A stretch of 26,685 nucleotides of DNA from IDS-8 sp964607425 (lineage in GTDB: Bacteria; Pseudomonadota; Gammaproteobacteria; Steroidobacterales; Woeseiaceae): assembly GCA_964607425.1 (NCBI GenBank), contig CAZSKQ010000041.1, forward strand, positions 1 to 26,685, written 5' to 3'. The notes beneath the pieces are model-generated. The model was given only the letters and a program-made list of their open reading frames with translations, was not told the DNA's origin and did no database searches. Positions within the stretch are counted from its first letter, which is position 1, and every line of letters starts with the position of its first letter. Both the position numbers and the translations under genes were made by a program. Of the stretch, positions 14,924 to 24,000 are shown piece after piece.

Positions 14924-15544
14924 ATGAGTGGAAACCCCGGCTACGGCAGCCGTCGCGAAGAGCGCGGAGCGGCAGGAGAAGACTGGCGGGACGAGGCTTC
15001 GGCCGACGAGCGGCCGACCGGCGCGCCCGGCGGCCGCGACGCGCCCGCTCCGCTGGACCCGGAAGCGATGGAGGATCCGCAGGCGGCCTGCGAAGCCGAG
15101 AAGGCGCGGGCCGACGAGAACTGGGACCGGTACCTGCGCGCGGCCGCGGAGCTCGAGAACGTACGCAAGCGGGCCGAGCGCGACCTGGAGAACGCCCGCA
15201 AGTTCGCCATCGAGCGCTTCGCCACCGAGCTTTTGGCCGTGAAGGACAGCCTGGAGCTGGGTCTCGCCGCCGCGACGGAGACGACGGACGTCGAGAGCCT
15301 GCTCGAAGGCAGCCGCAATACCCTGAAGCAGCTTGCTGCGACACTGGAGCGCTTCGGCGTGACCGAAGTGAATCCGGAGGGCGAGCCCTTCGACCCGCAC
15401 CTGCACGAGGCCATGACCACCCAGCCGTCGGACGAGGTCGAGCCGGACACGGTGCTCACGGTGTACCAGAAGGGTTATACCCTCAACGGGCGGCTGCTGC
15501 GGCCCGCCCGCGTCGTGGTCGCGGCCGCGGCCGACGGAAGCTGA
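14924..15544 (+). CDS. grpE: Nucleotide exchange factor GrpE
   Basis: GrpE dimers release ADP from DnaK and act as a thermosensor of the chaperone cycle. The 206-residue product has a variable charged N-terminus (about 1-50), a long alpha-helical dimerisation region (WDRYLRAAAELENVRKRAER, about 67-86), and the conserved beta domain. Its C-terminal signatures are FDPHLHEAM and VLTVYQKGYTLNGRLLRPA. The ATG at 14924 is preceded by GGAGCG about 10 nt upstream. It lies between a sigma-32-like promoter and dnaK, which it serves. Confidence 0.97.
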   Translation: MSGNPGYGSRREERGAAGEDWRDEASADERPTGAPGGRDAPAPLDPEAMEDPQAACEAEKARADENWDRYLRAAAELENVRKRAERDLENARKFAIERFATELLAVKDSLELGLAAATETTDVESLLEGSRNTLKQLAATLERFGVTEVNPEGEPFDPHLHEAMTTQPSDEVEPDTVLTVYQKGYTLNGRLLRPARVVVAAAADGS

Positions 15545-15561
15545 AAATGCTGCGGATTCTG

Positions 15562-15590
15562 CTTGAAACGGCTGGTTCCCGGCCCCACTT
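15562..15590 (+). promoter_or_regulatory. Candidate sigma-32 promoter of dnaK
   Basis: A perfect CTTGAA (15562-15567) is followed after 15 nt by CCCCACTT (15583-15590), near-consensus for the heat-shock sigma factor. Transcription would start near 15597, about 40 nt before the dnaK ATG. This gives dnaKJ expression separate from grpE. Confidence 0.6.
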
Positions 15591-15635
15591 CGCTGAAATG
15601 CCGCAAGGTTGCACTGGATTCGGAGATCAATGGCT

Positions 15636-17573
15636 ATGAGTAAAGTGATCGGTATCGACCTTGGTACCACCAACTCGTGTGTTGCCGTTATGGAGGGCGA
15701 CAAGCCCAAAGTGATAGAGAACAGCGAGGGCGATCGTACAACCCCGTCCATCGTCGCCTTCAGCAAGGATGGCGAGGTGCTGGTGGGGCAGGCGGCGAAA
15801 CGCCAGGCGGTTACCAACCCCCACAACACGCTGTTTGCCGTGAAGCGGCTGATCGGCCGCCGCTTCCGCGATGAAGTGGTGCAGCGGGACATCAAGATGG
15901 TTCCGTACAAGATCGTCGAGGCCGACAACGGCGACGCCTGGGTCGACGTAAACGGCAAGAAGATGGCGCCGCCGGAGATCTCCGCGCGGGTGCTGATGAA
16001 GATGAAGAAGACGGCCGAGGACTACCTCGGCGAGAAGGTCACCGAGGCGGTGGTCACGGTGCCTGCCTACTTCAACGATTCCCAGCGCCAGGCGACCAAG
16101 GACGCCGGCAAGATTGCCGGGCTGGACGTCAAGCGCATCATCAACGAGCCGACCGCGGCCGCGCTCGCTTACGGCATGGACAAGAAGCGCGGCGATGCCA
16201 AGATCGCCGTGTACGACCTGGGCGGCGGCACGTTCGACATCTCGATCATCGAGATCGCCGAAGTGGACGGCGAGCACCAGTTCGAAGTGCTGGCGACCAA
16301 CGGCGACACGTTCCTGGGCGGCGAGGACTTCGACAACCGGATCATCCAGTACCTGACCTCCGAATTCCAGAAGGAGTCCGGCGTCGATATCACCACGGAC
16401 CCGCTCGCGATGCAGCGGCTGAAGGAAGCTTCGGAGAAGGCCAAGATCGAGCTGTCGTCCGCGCAGCAAACCGAGGTAAACCTGCCGTACATCACGGCCG
16501 ACCAGTCCGGTCCGAAGCACCTGAACATCCGGCTGACCCGCGCGAAACTCGAGTCGCTGGTCGACGAACTGATCGAGCGTACGATCGGGCCGTGCAGGAC
16601 CGCGCTCAAGGATGCGGGCCTCAAGGTCAACGAGATCAACGACGTGATTCTCGTCGGCGGCCAGACTCGCATGCCCAAGGTGCAGGAATCGGTGCAGAAT
16701 TTCTTCGGCCGCGAGCCGCGCCGCGACGTCAACCCGGACGAAGCAGTGGCACTGGGTGCCGCTATCCAGGGCGGTGTGCTCTCCGGTGACGTCAAGGACG
16801 TGCTGCTGCTCGACGTGACGCCGCTGTCTCTCGGTATCGAGACCCTGGGCGGCGTGATGACGAAGCTCATCGAGAAGAACACGACCATTCCCGCGAACGC
16901 GGAGCAGGTGTTTTCGACCGCCGACGACAACCAGACGGCCGTGACCATTCACGTGCTGCAGGGTGAGCGCGAGCGGGCCGTTGACAACAAGTCGCTTGGC
17001 CGCTTCGATCTCACCGACATTCCGCCGGCGCCGCGGGGCATGCCGCAGATCGAAGTCACGTTCGATATCGATGCCAACGGTATCCTGAACGTCTCGGCCA
17101 GGGACAAGGCCACCGGCAAGAGCCAGAACATCGTCATCAAGGCTTCGAGCGGCCTCTCCGAGGACGAAATCGAGAAGATGGTCTCGGATGCCGCCAGCCA
17201 CGCCGAGGAAGACAAGAAGTTCCGCGAGCTGGTCGACGCGCGGAACCAGGCCGATGCCCTGATCCACGCGTCCGAGAAATCGCTGAAGGAACTCGGCGAG
17301 AAGGCGTCTGGCGAGGAGCGGCATGCGATCGAATCGGCGATCTCGGACCTGAAGTCGGCACTCGAGAGCGACGACAAGGATGCGATCGAGCGCAAGACGA
17401 ACGCCCTGGCGCAGGCATCCGCCGCGGTGGCGCAGAAGCTGTACGCCGAGGAAGGCCGTCCGGGCACGTCGGATACGGCGGGCGAGGGCGACGGCGCCGG
17501 TGCATCGTCCGACGACGTCGTGGACGCGGAGTTCGAGGAGGTCGACGACGACCGGAAGTCCAAGTCCGGTTGA
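15636..17573 (+). CDS. dnaK: Chaperone DnaK (Hsp70)
   Basis: DnaK binds exposed hydrophobic segments in an ATP-controlled cycle with DnaJ and GrpE. The 645-residue product has the ATPase domain (VIGIDLGTTNSCVAV, VTVPAYFNDSQRQATKDAG in part, VYDLGGGTFDISI, ILVGGQTRMPKVQ). The linker is DVLLLDVTPLSLGIETLGG, followed by the beta-sandwich substrate domain and a helical lid. The C-terminus ends with VVDAEFEEVDDD, the EEVD-like tail of proteobacterial DnaK. The ATG at 15636 aligns with the usual MSK/MGK start; an ATG two codons earlier (15630) is also possible, since GGAG lies at 15622-15625. Confidence 0.98.
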   Translation: MSKVIGIDLGTTNSCVAVMEGDKPKVIENSEGDRTTPSIVAFSKDGEVLVGQAAKRQAVTNPHNTLFAVKRLIGRRFRDEVVQRDIKMVPYKIVEADNGDAWVDVNGKKMAPPEISARVLMKMKKTAEDYLGEKVTEAVVTVPAYFNDSQRQATKDAGKIAGLDVKRIINEPTAAALAYGMDKKRGDAKIAVYDLGGGTFDISIIEIAEVDGEHQFEVLATNGDTFLGGEDFDNRIIQYLTSEFQKESGVDITTDPLAMQRLKEASEKAKIELSSAQQTEVNLPYITADQSGPKHLNIRLTRAKLESLVDELIERTIGPCRTALKDAGLKVNEINDVILVGGQTRMPKVQESVQNFFGREPRRDVNPDEAVALGAAIQGGVLSGDVKDVLLLDVTPLSLGIETLGGVMTKLIEKNTTIPANAEQVFSTADDNQTAVTIHVLQGERERAVDNKSLGRFDLTDIPPAPRGMPQIEVTFDIDANGILNVSARDKATGKSQNIVIKASSGLSEDEIEKMVSDAASHAEEDKKFRELVDARNQADALIHASEKSLKELGEKASGEERHAIESAISDLKSALESDDKDAIERKTNALAQASAAVAQKLYAEEGRPGTSDTAGEGDGAGASSDDVVDAEFEEVDDDRKSKSG

Positions 17574-17587
17574 TCGTTCCGCCTCGA

Positions 17588-17605
17588 GGGAGCATGAAGG
17601 CTCCC
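17588..17605 (+). other. Short hairpin in the dnaK-dnaJ gap
   Basis: GGGAGC (17588-17593) and GCTCCC (17600-17605) form a perfect six-pair stem with a 6-nt loop, 15 nt after the dnaK stop. There is no T-tract. It may protect the dnaK 3' end or reduce read-through to dnaJ; the rest of this 180-bp gap shows no gene or clear promoter. Confidence 0.3.
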
Positions 17606-17753
17606 GTTGGAGCCCGTCAGTGCGGGCGGCCGGTTAAGGGCTGACCGAAGCTCCGTGGCACTCGATTCAAAATGGGTGCCGACGAGCGTCGGCCTGCTCT
17701 TTGCCGGCCGCCTGCGATGGCGGCTCCAGGGGGACAAAAAAATCTGAAGGCTT

Positions 17754-18887
17754 ATGGCAAAACGCGACTACTACGAAATCCTGGGAGTAGCCAGGACGGC
17801 ATCCAACCAGGAAATCAAAAAGGCGTACCGCCGCCTTGCCATGAAGCATCACCCGGACCGGAACAAGGATGACGCGGACGCGTCGCGCAAGTTCCGCGAG
17901 GTCCGGGAAGCCTACGAAGTCCTGAATAACGTCGAAAAGCGCGCCGCCTACGACCAGTTCGGCCACGCAGGCCTCGGCCGCGGCCGTGCCGGCGCAGGCG
18001 CCGGCGGATTCGGCGCGGAGGGGTTCAGCGACATCTTCGGCGACGTGTTCGGGGACATTTTCGGCGGCGGGCGGCGCGGCCGGGCCCAGGTGTTCCGCGG
18101 CGCCGACCTTGCCTACGAGCTCAGGCTGGATCTCGAGCGTGCGGTCGCGGGCGACGACGTTACTATCGAAGTGCCGACGCAGGTGACTTGCGAAGACTGC
18201 GACGGCAGCGGCGCCGCGAAGGGCTCGGAGCCGGTGCAGTGCAGCACCTGCGCCGGTATCGGGCAGGTGCGGATGCAGCAGGGCTTCTTCTCGATCCAGC
18301 AGACCTGTCCCGCCTGCAAGGGCAGCGGAACGGTCATTACCGATCCTTGCAGCACCTGCCACGGCCGGGGTCGCACGGCCAAGGTCAGGAAGCTGTCGGT
18401 CAAGGTGCCCCCCGGCGTCGATGACGGCGATCGCATTCGCCTGACGGGCGAGGGCGAGGCCGGACGCAACGGAGGACCGCCGGGCGACCTCTACGTCGAG
18501 ATACGCGTCAACCCCCACAAGCTTTTCGTGCGCGACGGCGCGGACCTGACGTGCGAGGTGCCGGTGAGCTTCGCGACCGTGACCCTGGGGGGCGAGATCG
18601 AGCTGCCGACCCTCGACGGCCACGTGTCGCTCAAGGTGCCGGCCGGCACCCAGTCCGGCAAGGTGTTCCGCCTCCGGAACAAAGGAGTCACCACCGTCCG
18701 CGATCCGCGCCAGGGCGACCTCTTTGCCCGGGTCGTGGTGGAAACGCCGGTAGGGCTCACGGACGACCAGAAAGAACTGCTGCGCCGGCTAGATGCGTCG
18801 ATAAGCGCCGGCGGCGACAAGCACAATCCGCGCTCCAGGGGCTGGATGGATACGGTCAAACGCTTTTTCGACCGCATAAGCCCTTAG
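17754..18887 (+). CDS. dnaJ: Chaperone DnaJ (Hsp40)
   Basis: DnaJ delivers substrates to DnaK and stimulates its ATPase. The 377-residue product has a J-domain with HPD at residues 33-35, then a Gly/Phe-rich linker (about 75-110). Four CxxCxGxG zinc-binding units (CEDCDGSG, CSTCAGIG, CPACKGSG, CSTCHGRG) span about 146-206, followed by the two beta-sandwich substrate domains and the dimerisation tail. This is a complete class A DnaJ. GAAGG precedes the ATG by about seven nt. dapB starts 24 nt downstream and may share its transcript. Confidence 0.98.
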   Translation: MAKRDYYEILGVARTASNQEIKKAYRRLAMKHHPDRNKDDADASRKFREVREAYEVLNNVEKRAAYDQFGHAGLGRGRAGAGAGGFGAEGFSDIFGDVFGDIFGGGRRGRAQVFRGADLAYELRLDLERAVAGDDVTIEVPTQVTCEDCDGSGAAKGSEPVQCSTCAGIGQVRMQQGFFSIQQTCPACKGSGTVITDPCSTCHGRGRTAKVRKLSVKVPPGVDDGDRIRLTGEGEAGRNGGPPGDLYVEIRVNPHKLFVRDGADLTCEVPVSFATVTLGGEIELPTLDGHVSLKVPAGTQSGKVFRLRNKGVTTVRDPRQGDLFARVVVETPVGLTDDQKELLRRLDASISAGGDKHNPRSRGWMDTVKRFFDRISP

Positions 18888-18911
18888 TGTCCTGTCCGGT
18901 TACACCAAGTC

Positions 18912-19694
18912 ATGCAGACGATAAGTGTATTGGGTGCGGGGCGCATGGGGCAGGAACTCATTCGCGCCATAGCGGCGAGTGAGGATCTCGAGCTTGCCGG
19001 CTGGTGGCGGCGGGACGGGAAGCCGGCCGCCGCGGACCTCATCATCGGTGCAGCCGTCGTCAGCGCCGATCTTGACGCGGTGCTCGGTGCGGGCGACGTC
19101 GCCGTCGATTTCACGCTGCCAACGGCCACACCAAGGGTCGCGGACTCGGTGGTTCGCCTCCGGAAGCCGCTGGTGTGCGGTGTCAGCGGCCTCGGCGACG
19201 ATGCATTGCGGCAGCTCCGTGAGGCATCCCGCTCCGTGCCGGTCCTCTACGACCGCAACATGAGCTTCGGCATGGCCGTGCTGGATGACCTGGTGCGCCG
19301 GGCGGCCGCCGCCCTCGGCCCCGAGTTCGTCGCCGAGATCCACGAGACGCATCACGTCCACAAGCTCGACGCGCCCTCGGGCACTGCGTTGAAGCTGGGC
19401 GAGGCGCTTGCCGCGGCGCGCGGGCAGGATTTCGAACGTGTCTACCGCTACGAGGAAGGTCGGTTGGCGGAGCGCCGGTCCCCTGGCGAGATCCTGTTCT
19501 CGGCCGTCCGTGCGGGCGAAAATCCGGGAGAGCACACCGTGCTTTTTCGCTCCCAAGGAGAGACACTGGAGCTCGCGCACCGGGTGCGGCAGCGGCGGGT
19601 TTTCGCGCTGGGTGCGCTACAAGCGGCGCGTTGGCTTCTGCTGCAGCAGCCCGGGTTCTACGGCATGCGCGATCTTGCCGCGTGCGGCTCGTAA
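18912..19694 (+). CDS. dapB: 4-hydroxy-tetrahydrodipicolinate reductase
   Basis: DapB reduces 4-hydroxy-tetrahydrodipicolinate with NAD(P)H in the lysine and meso-diaminopimelate pathway. The 260-residue product has the Rossmann motif GAGRMG at residues 8-13. The catalytic block HETHHVHKLDAPSGTA contains His147, His148 and Lys151, and the C-terminal signature is GEHTVLFRSQGETLELAHR. It is about a dozen residues shorter than the E. coli enzyme, mainly in the region after the Rossmann loop (about residues 35-55). The ATG at 18912 lacks a clear Shine-Dalgarno, so translation may depend on dnaJ read-through. Transcription probably ends at the terminator before carA. Confidence 0.96.
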   Translation: MQTISVLGAGRMGQELIRAIAASEDLELAGWWRRDGKPAAADLIIGAAVVSADLDAVLGAGDVAVDFTLPTATPRVADSVVRLRKPLVCGVSGLGDDALRQLREASRSVPVLYDRNMSFGMAVLDDLVRRAAAALGPEFVAEIHETHHVHKLDAPSGTALKLGEALAAARGQDFERVYRYEEGRLAERRSPGEILFSAVRAGENPGEHTVLFRSQGETLELAHRVRQRRVFALGALQAARWLLLQQPGFYGMRDLAACGS

Positions 19695-19730
19695 CCGCGA
19701 GTCGCAGTAGCACGCAGGAGCCGGGTTCAG

Positions 19731-19736
19731 TAAACT
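19731..19736 (+). promoter_or_regulatory. Candidate -10 of the carAB promoter
   Basis: TAAACT lies upstream of the terminator-like hairpin at 19761-19796. If used, transcription would begin near 19743 and the hairpin would sit in the carA leader. No good -35 is visible. Confidence 0.25.
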
Positions 19737-19765
19737 ATTCCTTCGCCGAGTCCTGGCGACACAAG

Positions 19766-19794
19766 GCGGGAGGGCCAGAAGTCCTTCCGCTTTT
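19766..19794 (+). terminator. Intrinsic terminator or attenuator upstream of carA
   Basis: GCGGGAGGGC (19766-19775) pairs with GTCCTTCCGC (19781-19790) in a ten-pair stem including G.U pairs, with a 5-nt loop. TTTT follows, and the upstream AAG can extend the stem into the T-tract. It certainly can terminate dapB transcription. If carAB starts upstream of it, it would act as an attenuator. Confidence 0.65.
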
Positions 19795-19837
19795 GTGCAT
19801 CTGCCCCTCGGCCTGATTGATTTCCAGAGGATTATCC

Positions 19838-21001
19838 TTGACGACACCTGCTGTCCTGGCGCTCGAAGACGGAACGGTCTTTCACGGTACTTCCGTCGGG
19901 ACTGACGGGAAAACGATCGGCGAGGTCGTGTTCAACACCGCGATGACGGGTTACCAGGAGATCCTGACCGATCCGTCTTACTGCCGGCAGATCGTCACCC
20001 TCACGTATCCGCACATCGGCAATACCGGCGTCAACAGCGAGGACATGGAATCGTCGCGAATTTTCGCCTCCGGGGTAATCATGCGCGACAGCTCGATGGT
20101 GACCAGCAGCTGGCGGGCCGAGCGGAGCTTCACGGACTTCCTCCTCGGCAGCAACACCGTTGCGATCGCTGATGTCGACACCCGCAAGCTGACGCGCATC
20201 CTGCGCGAGAAAGGTGCGCAGTCCGGCTGCATCATGACCGGCGACGCGGATCCGCAGGTTGCCGTGCAGCACGCGCGCAAGTTCCCTGGTATCTCGGGCA
20301 TGGACCTCGCGAAGTTCGTCACGACGGAGCGTCCGTACCAGTGGTGTCATGGCACGGAGTTCGCAAGGCGGGGACGCATCATGAGCCGCCGCATCGCGCC
20401 ATATCACGTCGTGGCCTACGACTTCGGGATCAAGCGCAATATCCTGAAGATACTGTCCGACCTCGACTGCCGCATGACGGTGGTACCGGCGACCACGCCC
20501 GCGGCCGAGGCCATGAAGATGGCACCGGACGGCATCATGCTGTCGAACGGTCCCGGCGACCCGCAACCCTGCACCTACGCCATCCAGGCGACGCGGGAAT
20601 TTTTGGCAGCGTCGATCCCGCTGTTCGGCATCTGCCTCGGTCACCAGTTGCTCGCCCTTGCGGTGGGCGCGAAAACGGTGAAGATGAAGTTCGGGCATCA
20701 CGGTGCGAACCATCCTGTCGTCGACCTGCAGACGGGGCAGGTGCTGATCACCACCCAGAACCACGGCTTCGCCGTCGATGAAGCGTCGCTCCCGGAGAAC
20801 GTGCAGACGACTCACCGCTCGCTCTTTGATGGCACCCTGCAGGGCATAGCCCTCACGGACCGGCCGGCAATGTCCTTCCAGGGGCACCCGGAAGCGAGTC
20901 CGGGACCGCACGATCTCCTGCCGCTGTTCGAGCGCTTCATCGCCGACATGGAGCAGGCGAGGCGTGCGCAACCGGCTGCCGTTTCTGGAGGGAAACGATA
21001 G
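19838..21001 (+). CDS. carA: Carbamoyl-phosphate synthase small (glutaminase) subunit
   Basis: CarA hydrolyses glutamine and channels ammonia to CarB for carbamoyl phosphate, shared by arginine and pyrimidine synthesis. The 387-residue product has the N-terminal CarA domain (LALEDGTVFHG, GEVVFNTAMTGYQEILTDPS). Its class I amidotransferase domain has the nucleophile Cys266 in FGICLGHQ and His350/Glu352 in GHPEASPGP. The TTG at 19838 is preferred over the TTG seven codons earlier because AGAGGA (19826-19831) lies six nt upstream and the product then starts as the family does. A terminator-like hairpin stands in the leader. carB follows after 80 nt. Confidence 0.97.
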   Translation: MTTPAVLALEDGTVFHGTSVGTDGKTIGEVVFNTAMTGYQEILTDPSYCRQIVTLTYPHIGNTGVNSEDMESSRIFASGVIMRDSSMVTSSWRAERSFTDFLLGSNTVAIADVDTRKLTRILREKGAQSGCIMTGDADPQVAVQHARKFPGISGMDLAKFVTTERPYQWCHGTEFARRGRIMSRRIAPYHVVAYDFGIKRNILKILSDLDCRMTVVPATTPAAEAMKMAPDGIMLSNGPGDPQPCTYAIQATREFLAASIPLFGICLGHQLLALAVGAKTVKMKFGHHGANHPVVDLQTGQVLITTQNHGFAVDEASLPENVQTTHRSLFDGTLQGIALTDRPAMSFQGHPEASPGPHDLLPLFERFIADMEQARRAQPAAVSGGKR

Positions 21002-21081
21002 TAATATCAGCAGCCTGCCGATCATAATTCATCTTTTTCTTCTTACCGGACCACGCGCGTCCCCGACCTGACGACAGTACC

Positions 21082-24000
21082 TTGCCAAAACGCACCGACA
21101 TCGAAAGCGTCCTGATCATAGGCGCCGGCCCGATAGTGATCGGGCAGGCCTGCGAGTTCGATTATTCGGGAGTGCAGGCCTGCAAGGCGCTGCGCGAGGA
21201 AGGCTATCGGGTCATCCTCGTCAACTCCAATCCCGCAACGATCATGACCGATCCGGAGATTGCCGACGCCGTCTATATCGAACCCGTCCACTGGATGGCC
21301 CTGGAGCGGATCATCGCCAAGGAGCGACCCGACGCGCTCCTGCCGACGATGGGCGGCCAGACGGCGTTGAACTGCGCCCTCGACCTCGCGCGCGAGGGTG
21401 TCTTCGAGCGCTACGGCGTCGAGGTAATCGCGGCCTCGCGCGAGGCCATCGATATGGCGGAAGACCGCGAGAAGTTCAAGGATGCCATGGTCGAGATCGG
21501 CCTGGATGTCGCGCGGGCGGAAATCGCGCATACGCTGGACGAGGCGCTCGAGAAACAAAAGGAGATCGGCTTTCCCGTGATTATCCGTCCGTCGTTCACG
21601 CTCGGCGGCACCGGCGGCGGCATCGCCTACAACCGCGAAGAGTTCGAGCAGATCGTCGCGCACGGGCTCGAGATGTCCCCCACGAACGAGGTCCTGCTCG
21701 AAGAGTCGGTGATCGGCTGGAAGGAATTCGAGATGGAGGTGGTGCGGGACCGCAAGGACAACTGCATCATCGTCTGCTCGATCGAGAACGTCGACGCTAT
21801 GGGCGTGCACACCGGCGATTCGATCACCGTCGCGCCGGCGCAGACGCTGACCGACAAGGAATACCAGCGCATGCGCGATGCATCCATTGCGGTCTTGCGC
21901 AAAATCGGCGTCGAGACCGGCGGTTCGAACGTACAGTTCGCGGTAAACCCGGAAGACGGGCGGATGATCGTCATAGAAATGAATCCGCGGGTCTCCCGCT
22001 CGTCGGCGCTCGCCTCGAAAGCCACCGGGTTCCCGATCGCGAAGATCGCAGCGAAGCTCGCCGTCGGCTATACGCTGGACGAGCTGGAAAACGATATCAC
22101 GGGCGGTGCGACCCCGGCTTCTTTCGAGCCGACGATCGATTACGTAGTCACGAAGATTCCGCGCTTCACGTTCGAAAAATTCCCGGGTACGAACGATCGC
22201 CTTACCACGCAGATGAAATCGGTAGGCGAGGTCATGGCGATTGGCCGCACGTTCCAGGAATCGCTGCAGAAAGCGCTGCGCGGCCTCGAAACCGGCGTCA
22301 CCGGTCTCGACGAGCAGCCGCCGCTCGACCCGGACCAGCTGCGGATGGAGCTGCGCCACCCGGGCGCCGACCGGCTGTGGTACACCGCGGATGCCTTCCG
22401 GCAGGGGTTGCCGATGGCCGAGATCGCGGAACTCACCGGCATCGATCCATGGTTCCTCGCGCAGGTCGCGGACCTGGTGGAGGAGGAGAAGACGGTGCGG
22501 GAGGAGGGCATCGCGTGCCTGGATTACGCGCGGCTCCGGCGGCTGAAACGCAAGGGCTTCTCCGACGCGCGGCTAGCCCGCCTGGTACGGGTCAAGGAAA
22601 ACGCGATCCGGCAGCGCCGCCTGAAGCTGGGGCTCACGCCCGTGTTCAAGCGCGTCGATACCTGCGCGGCGGAATTCGCGACCTCGACCGCTTACCTCTA
22701 TTCGACCTACGAAGAAGAATGCGAAGCGGATCCCACCGACCGCCCGAAAATTCTCATCCTGGGCGGCGGTCCCAACAGGGTTGGGCAGGGCATCGAATTC
22801 GACTATTGCTGCGTGCATGCATCCTTCGCGCTGAAGGAAGCGGGCTATGAAACCATCATGGTCAACTGCAATCCGGAAACCGTGTCGACGGATTACGACA
22901 CGTCCGACCGGCTGTATTTCGAGCCGCTGACGTTCGAGGACGTCATGACGATCATCGACAAGGAGCAGCCGCAGGGTGTCATCGTGCAGTTCGGCGGCCA
23001 GACGCCGCTGAAGCTTGCACGGGAGCTGGAAGCAGCCGGCGCGCCGATCATCGGCACGTCCCCCGATTCGATCGATCTCGCCGAGGACCGCGAACGCTTC
23101 CAGAAGCTGGTCGACAAATTGGGCCTGAAACAGCCTCCCAACTGCACCGCGCGCAGCTTCGAGGAGGCGCTCGCGATGGCCGCGGACGTCGGTTACCCGC
23201 TGATCGTGCGGCCATCCTACGTGCTCGGCGGCCGCGCGATGGAGCTGGTCCACGGCGAGGAGGATCTCGCGGCTTACATGGAAGCCGCGATCAAGGTATC
23301 GCACGACAGCCCGGTCCTGCTCGACCGCTTTCTCGACCTCGCGATCGAGGTGGACGTCGACGCGGTGTGCGATGGCGAGCGCGTCCTGATCGGCGGCGTA
23401 ATGGAGCACATCGAGCAGGCGGGCGTGCATTCCGGCGATTCCGGTTCCTCGCTGCCGCCCTTCAGCCTCAAGCCCGGGCTGCAGGCGACCGTCATCGAGC
23501 AGGTGAAGCGGCTGGCTCGCGGCCTCAACGTCGTGGGGCTCATGAACACGCAGTTCGCCATCCAGAACGAGGTCGTGTATCTGCTGGAGGTAAACCCGCG
23601 CGCTTCGCGCACCGTCCCCTTCGTCTCGAAAGCCACGGGAATCCCGCTGGCGATGATCGCTGCTCGTGTTATGGTTGGGCAAACCCTGGCAAACCAGGGT
23701 TTCGTGGAGCAGCGAATCCCACCGTATTTCTCGGTCAAGGAATCGGTGTTTCCGTTCATCAAGTTCGCGGGCGCGGATCCCATCCTCGGCCCCGAAATGA
23801 AATCGACCGGGGAGGTCATGGGAGTCGGGCGCTCCTTCGGCGAGGCTTATGCCAAGGCGCAGCTCGCCTCGGGGGTAGTGCTGCCGAGAAAGGGGACGGC
23901 GCTCATTTCCGTCAGGGACCGGGACAAGAAGGGAGCGGTGGAGCTCGCGCAGATCCTGATTGCGATGGGCTTCGATATTGTCGCCACGGATGGCACGGCC

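Noticed and set aside
15627..17324. 565-codon open frame on the strand opposite dnaK
   Set aside because: It is the antisense shadow typical of GC-rich coding sequence; the product is compositionally odd (His/Arg/Val-rich) with no recognisable domain, and dnaK is certain.
17658..17679. CIRCE-like inverted repeat (GCACTC...GGGTGC) between dnaK and dnaJ
   Set aside because: The spacer is 10 nt rather than the strict 9 of CIRCE, one arm has a mismatch that pairs only as G.T, and no promoter lies beside it.
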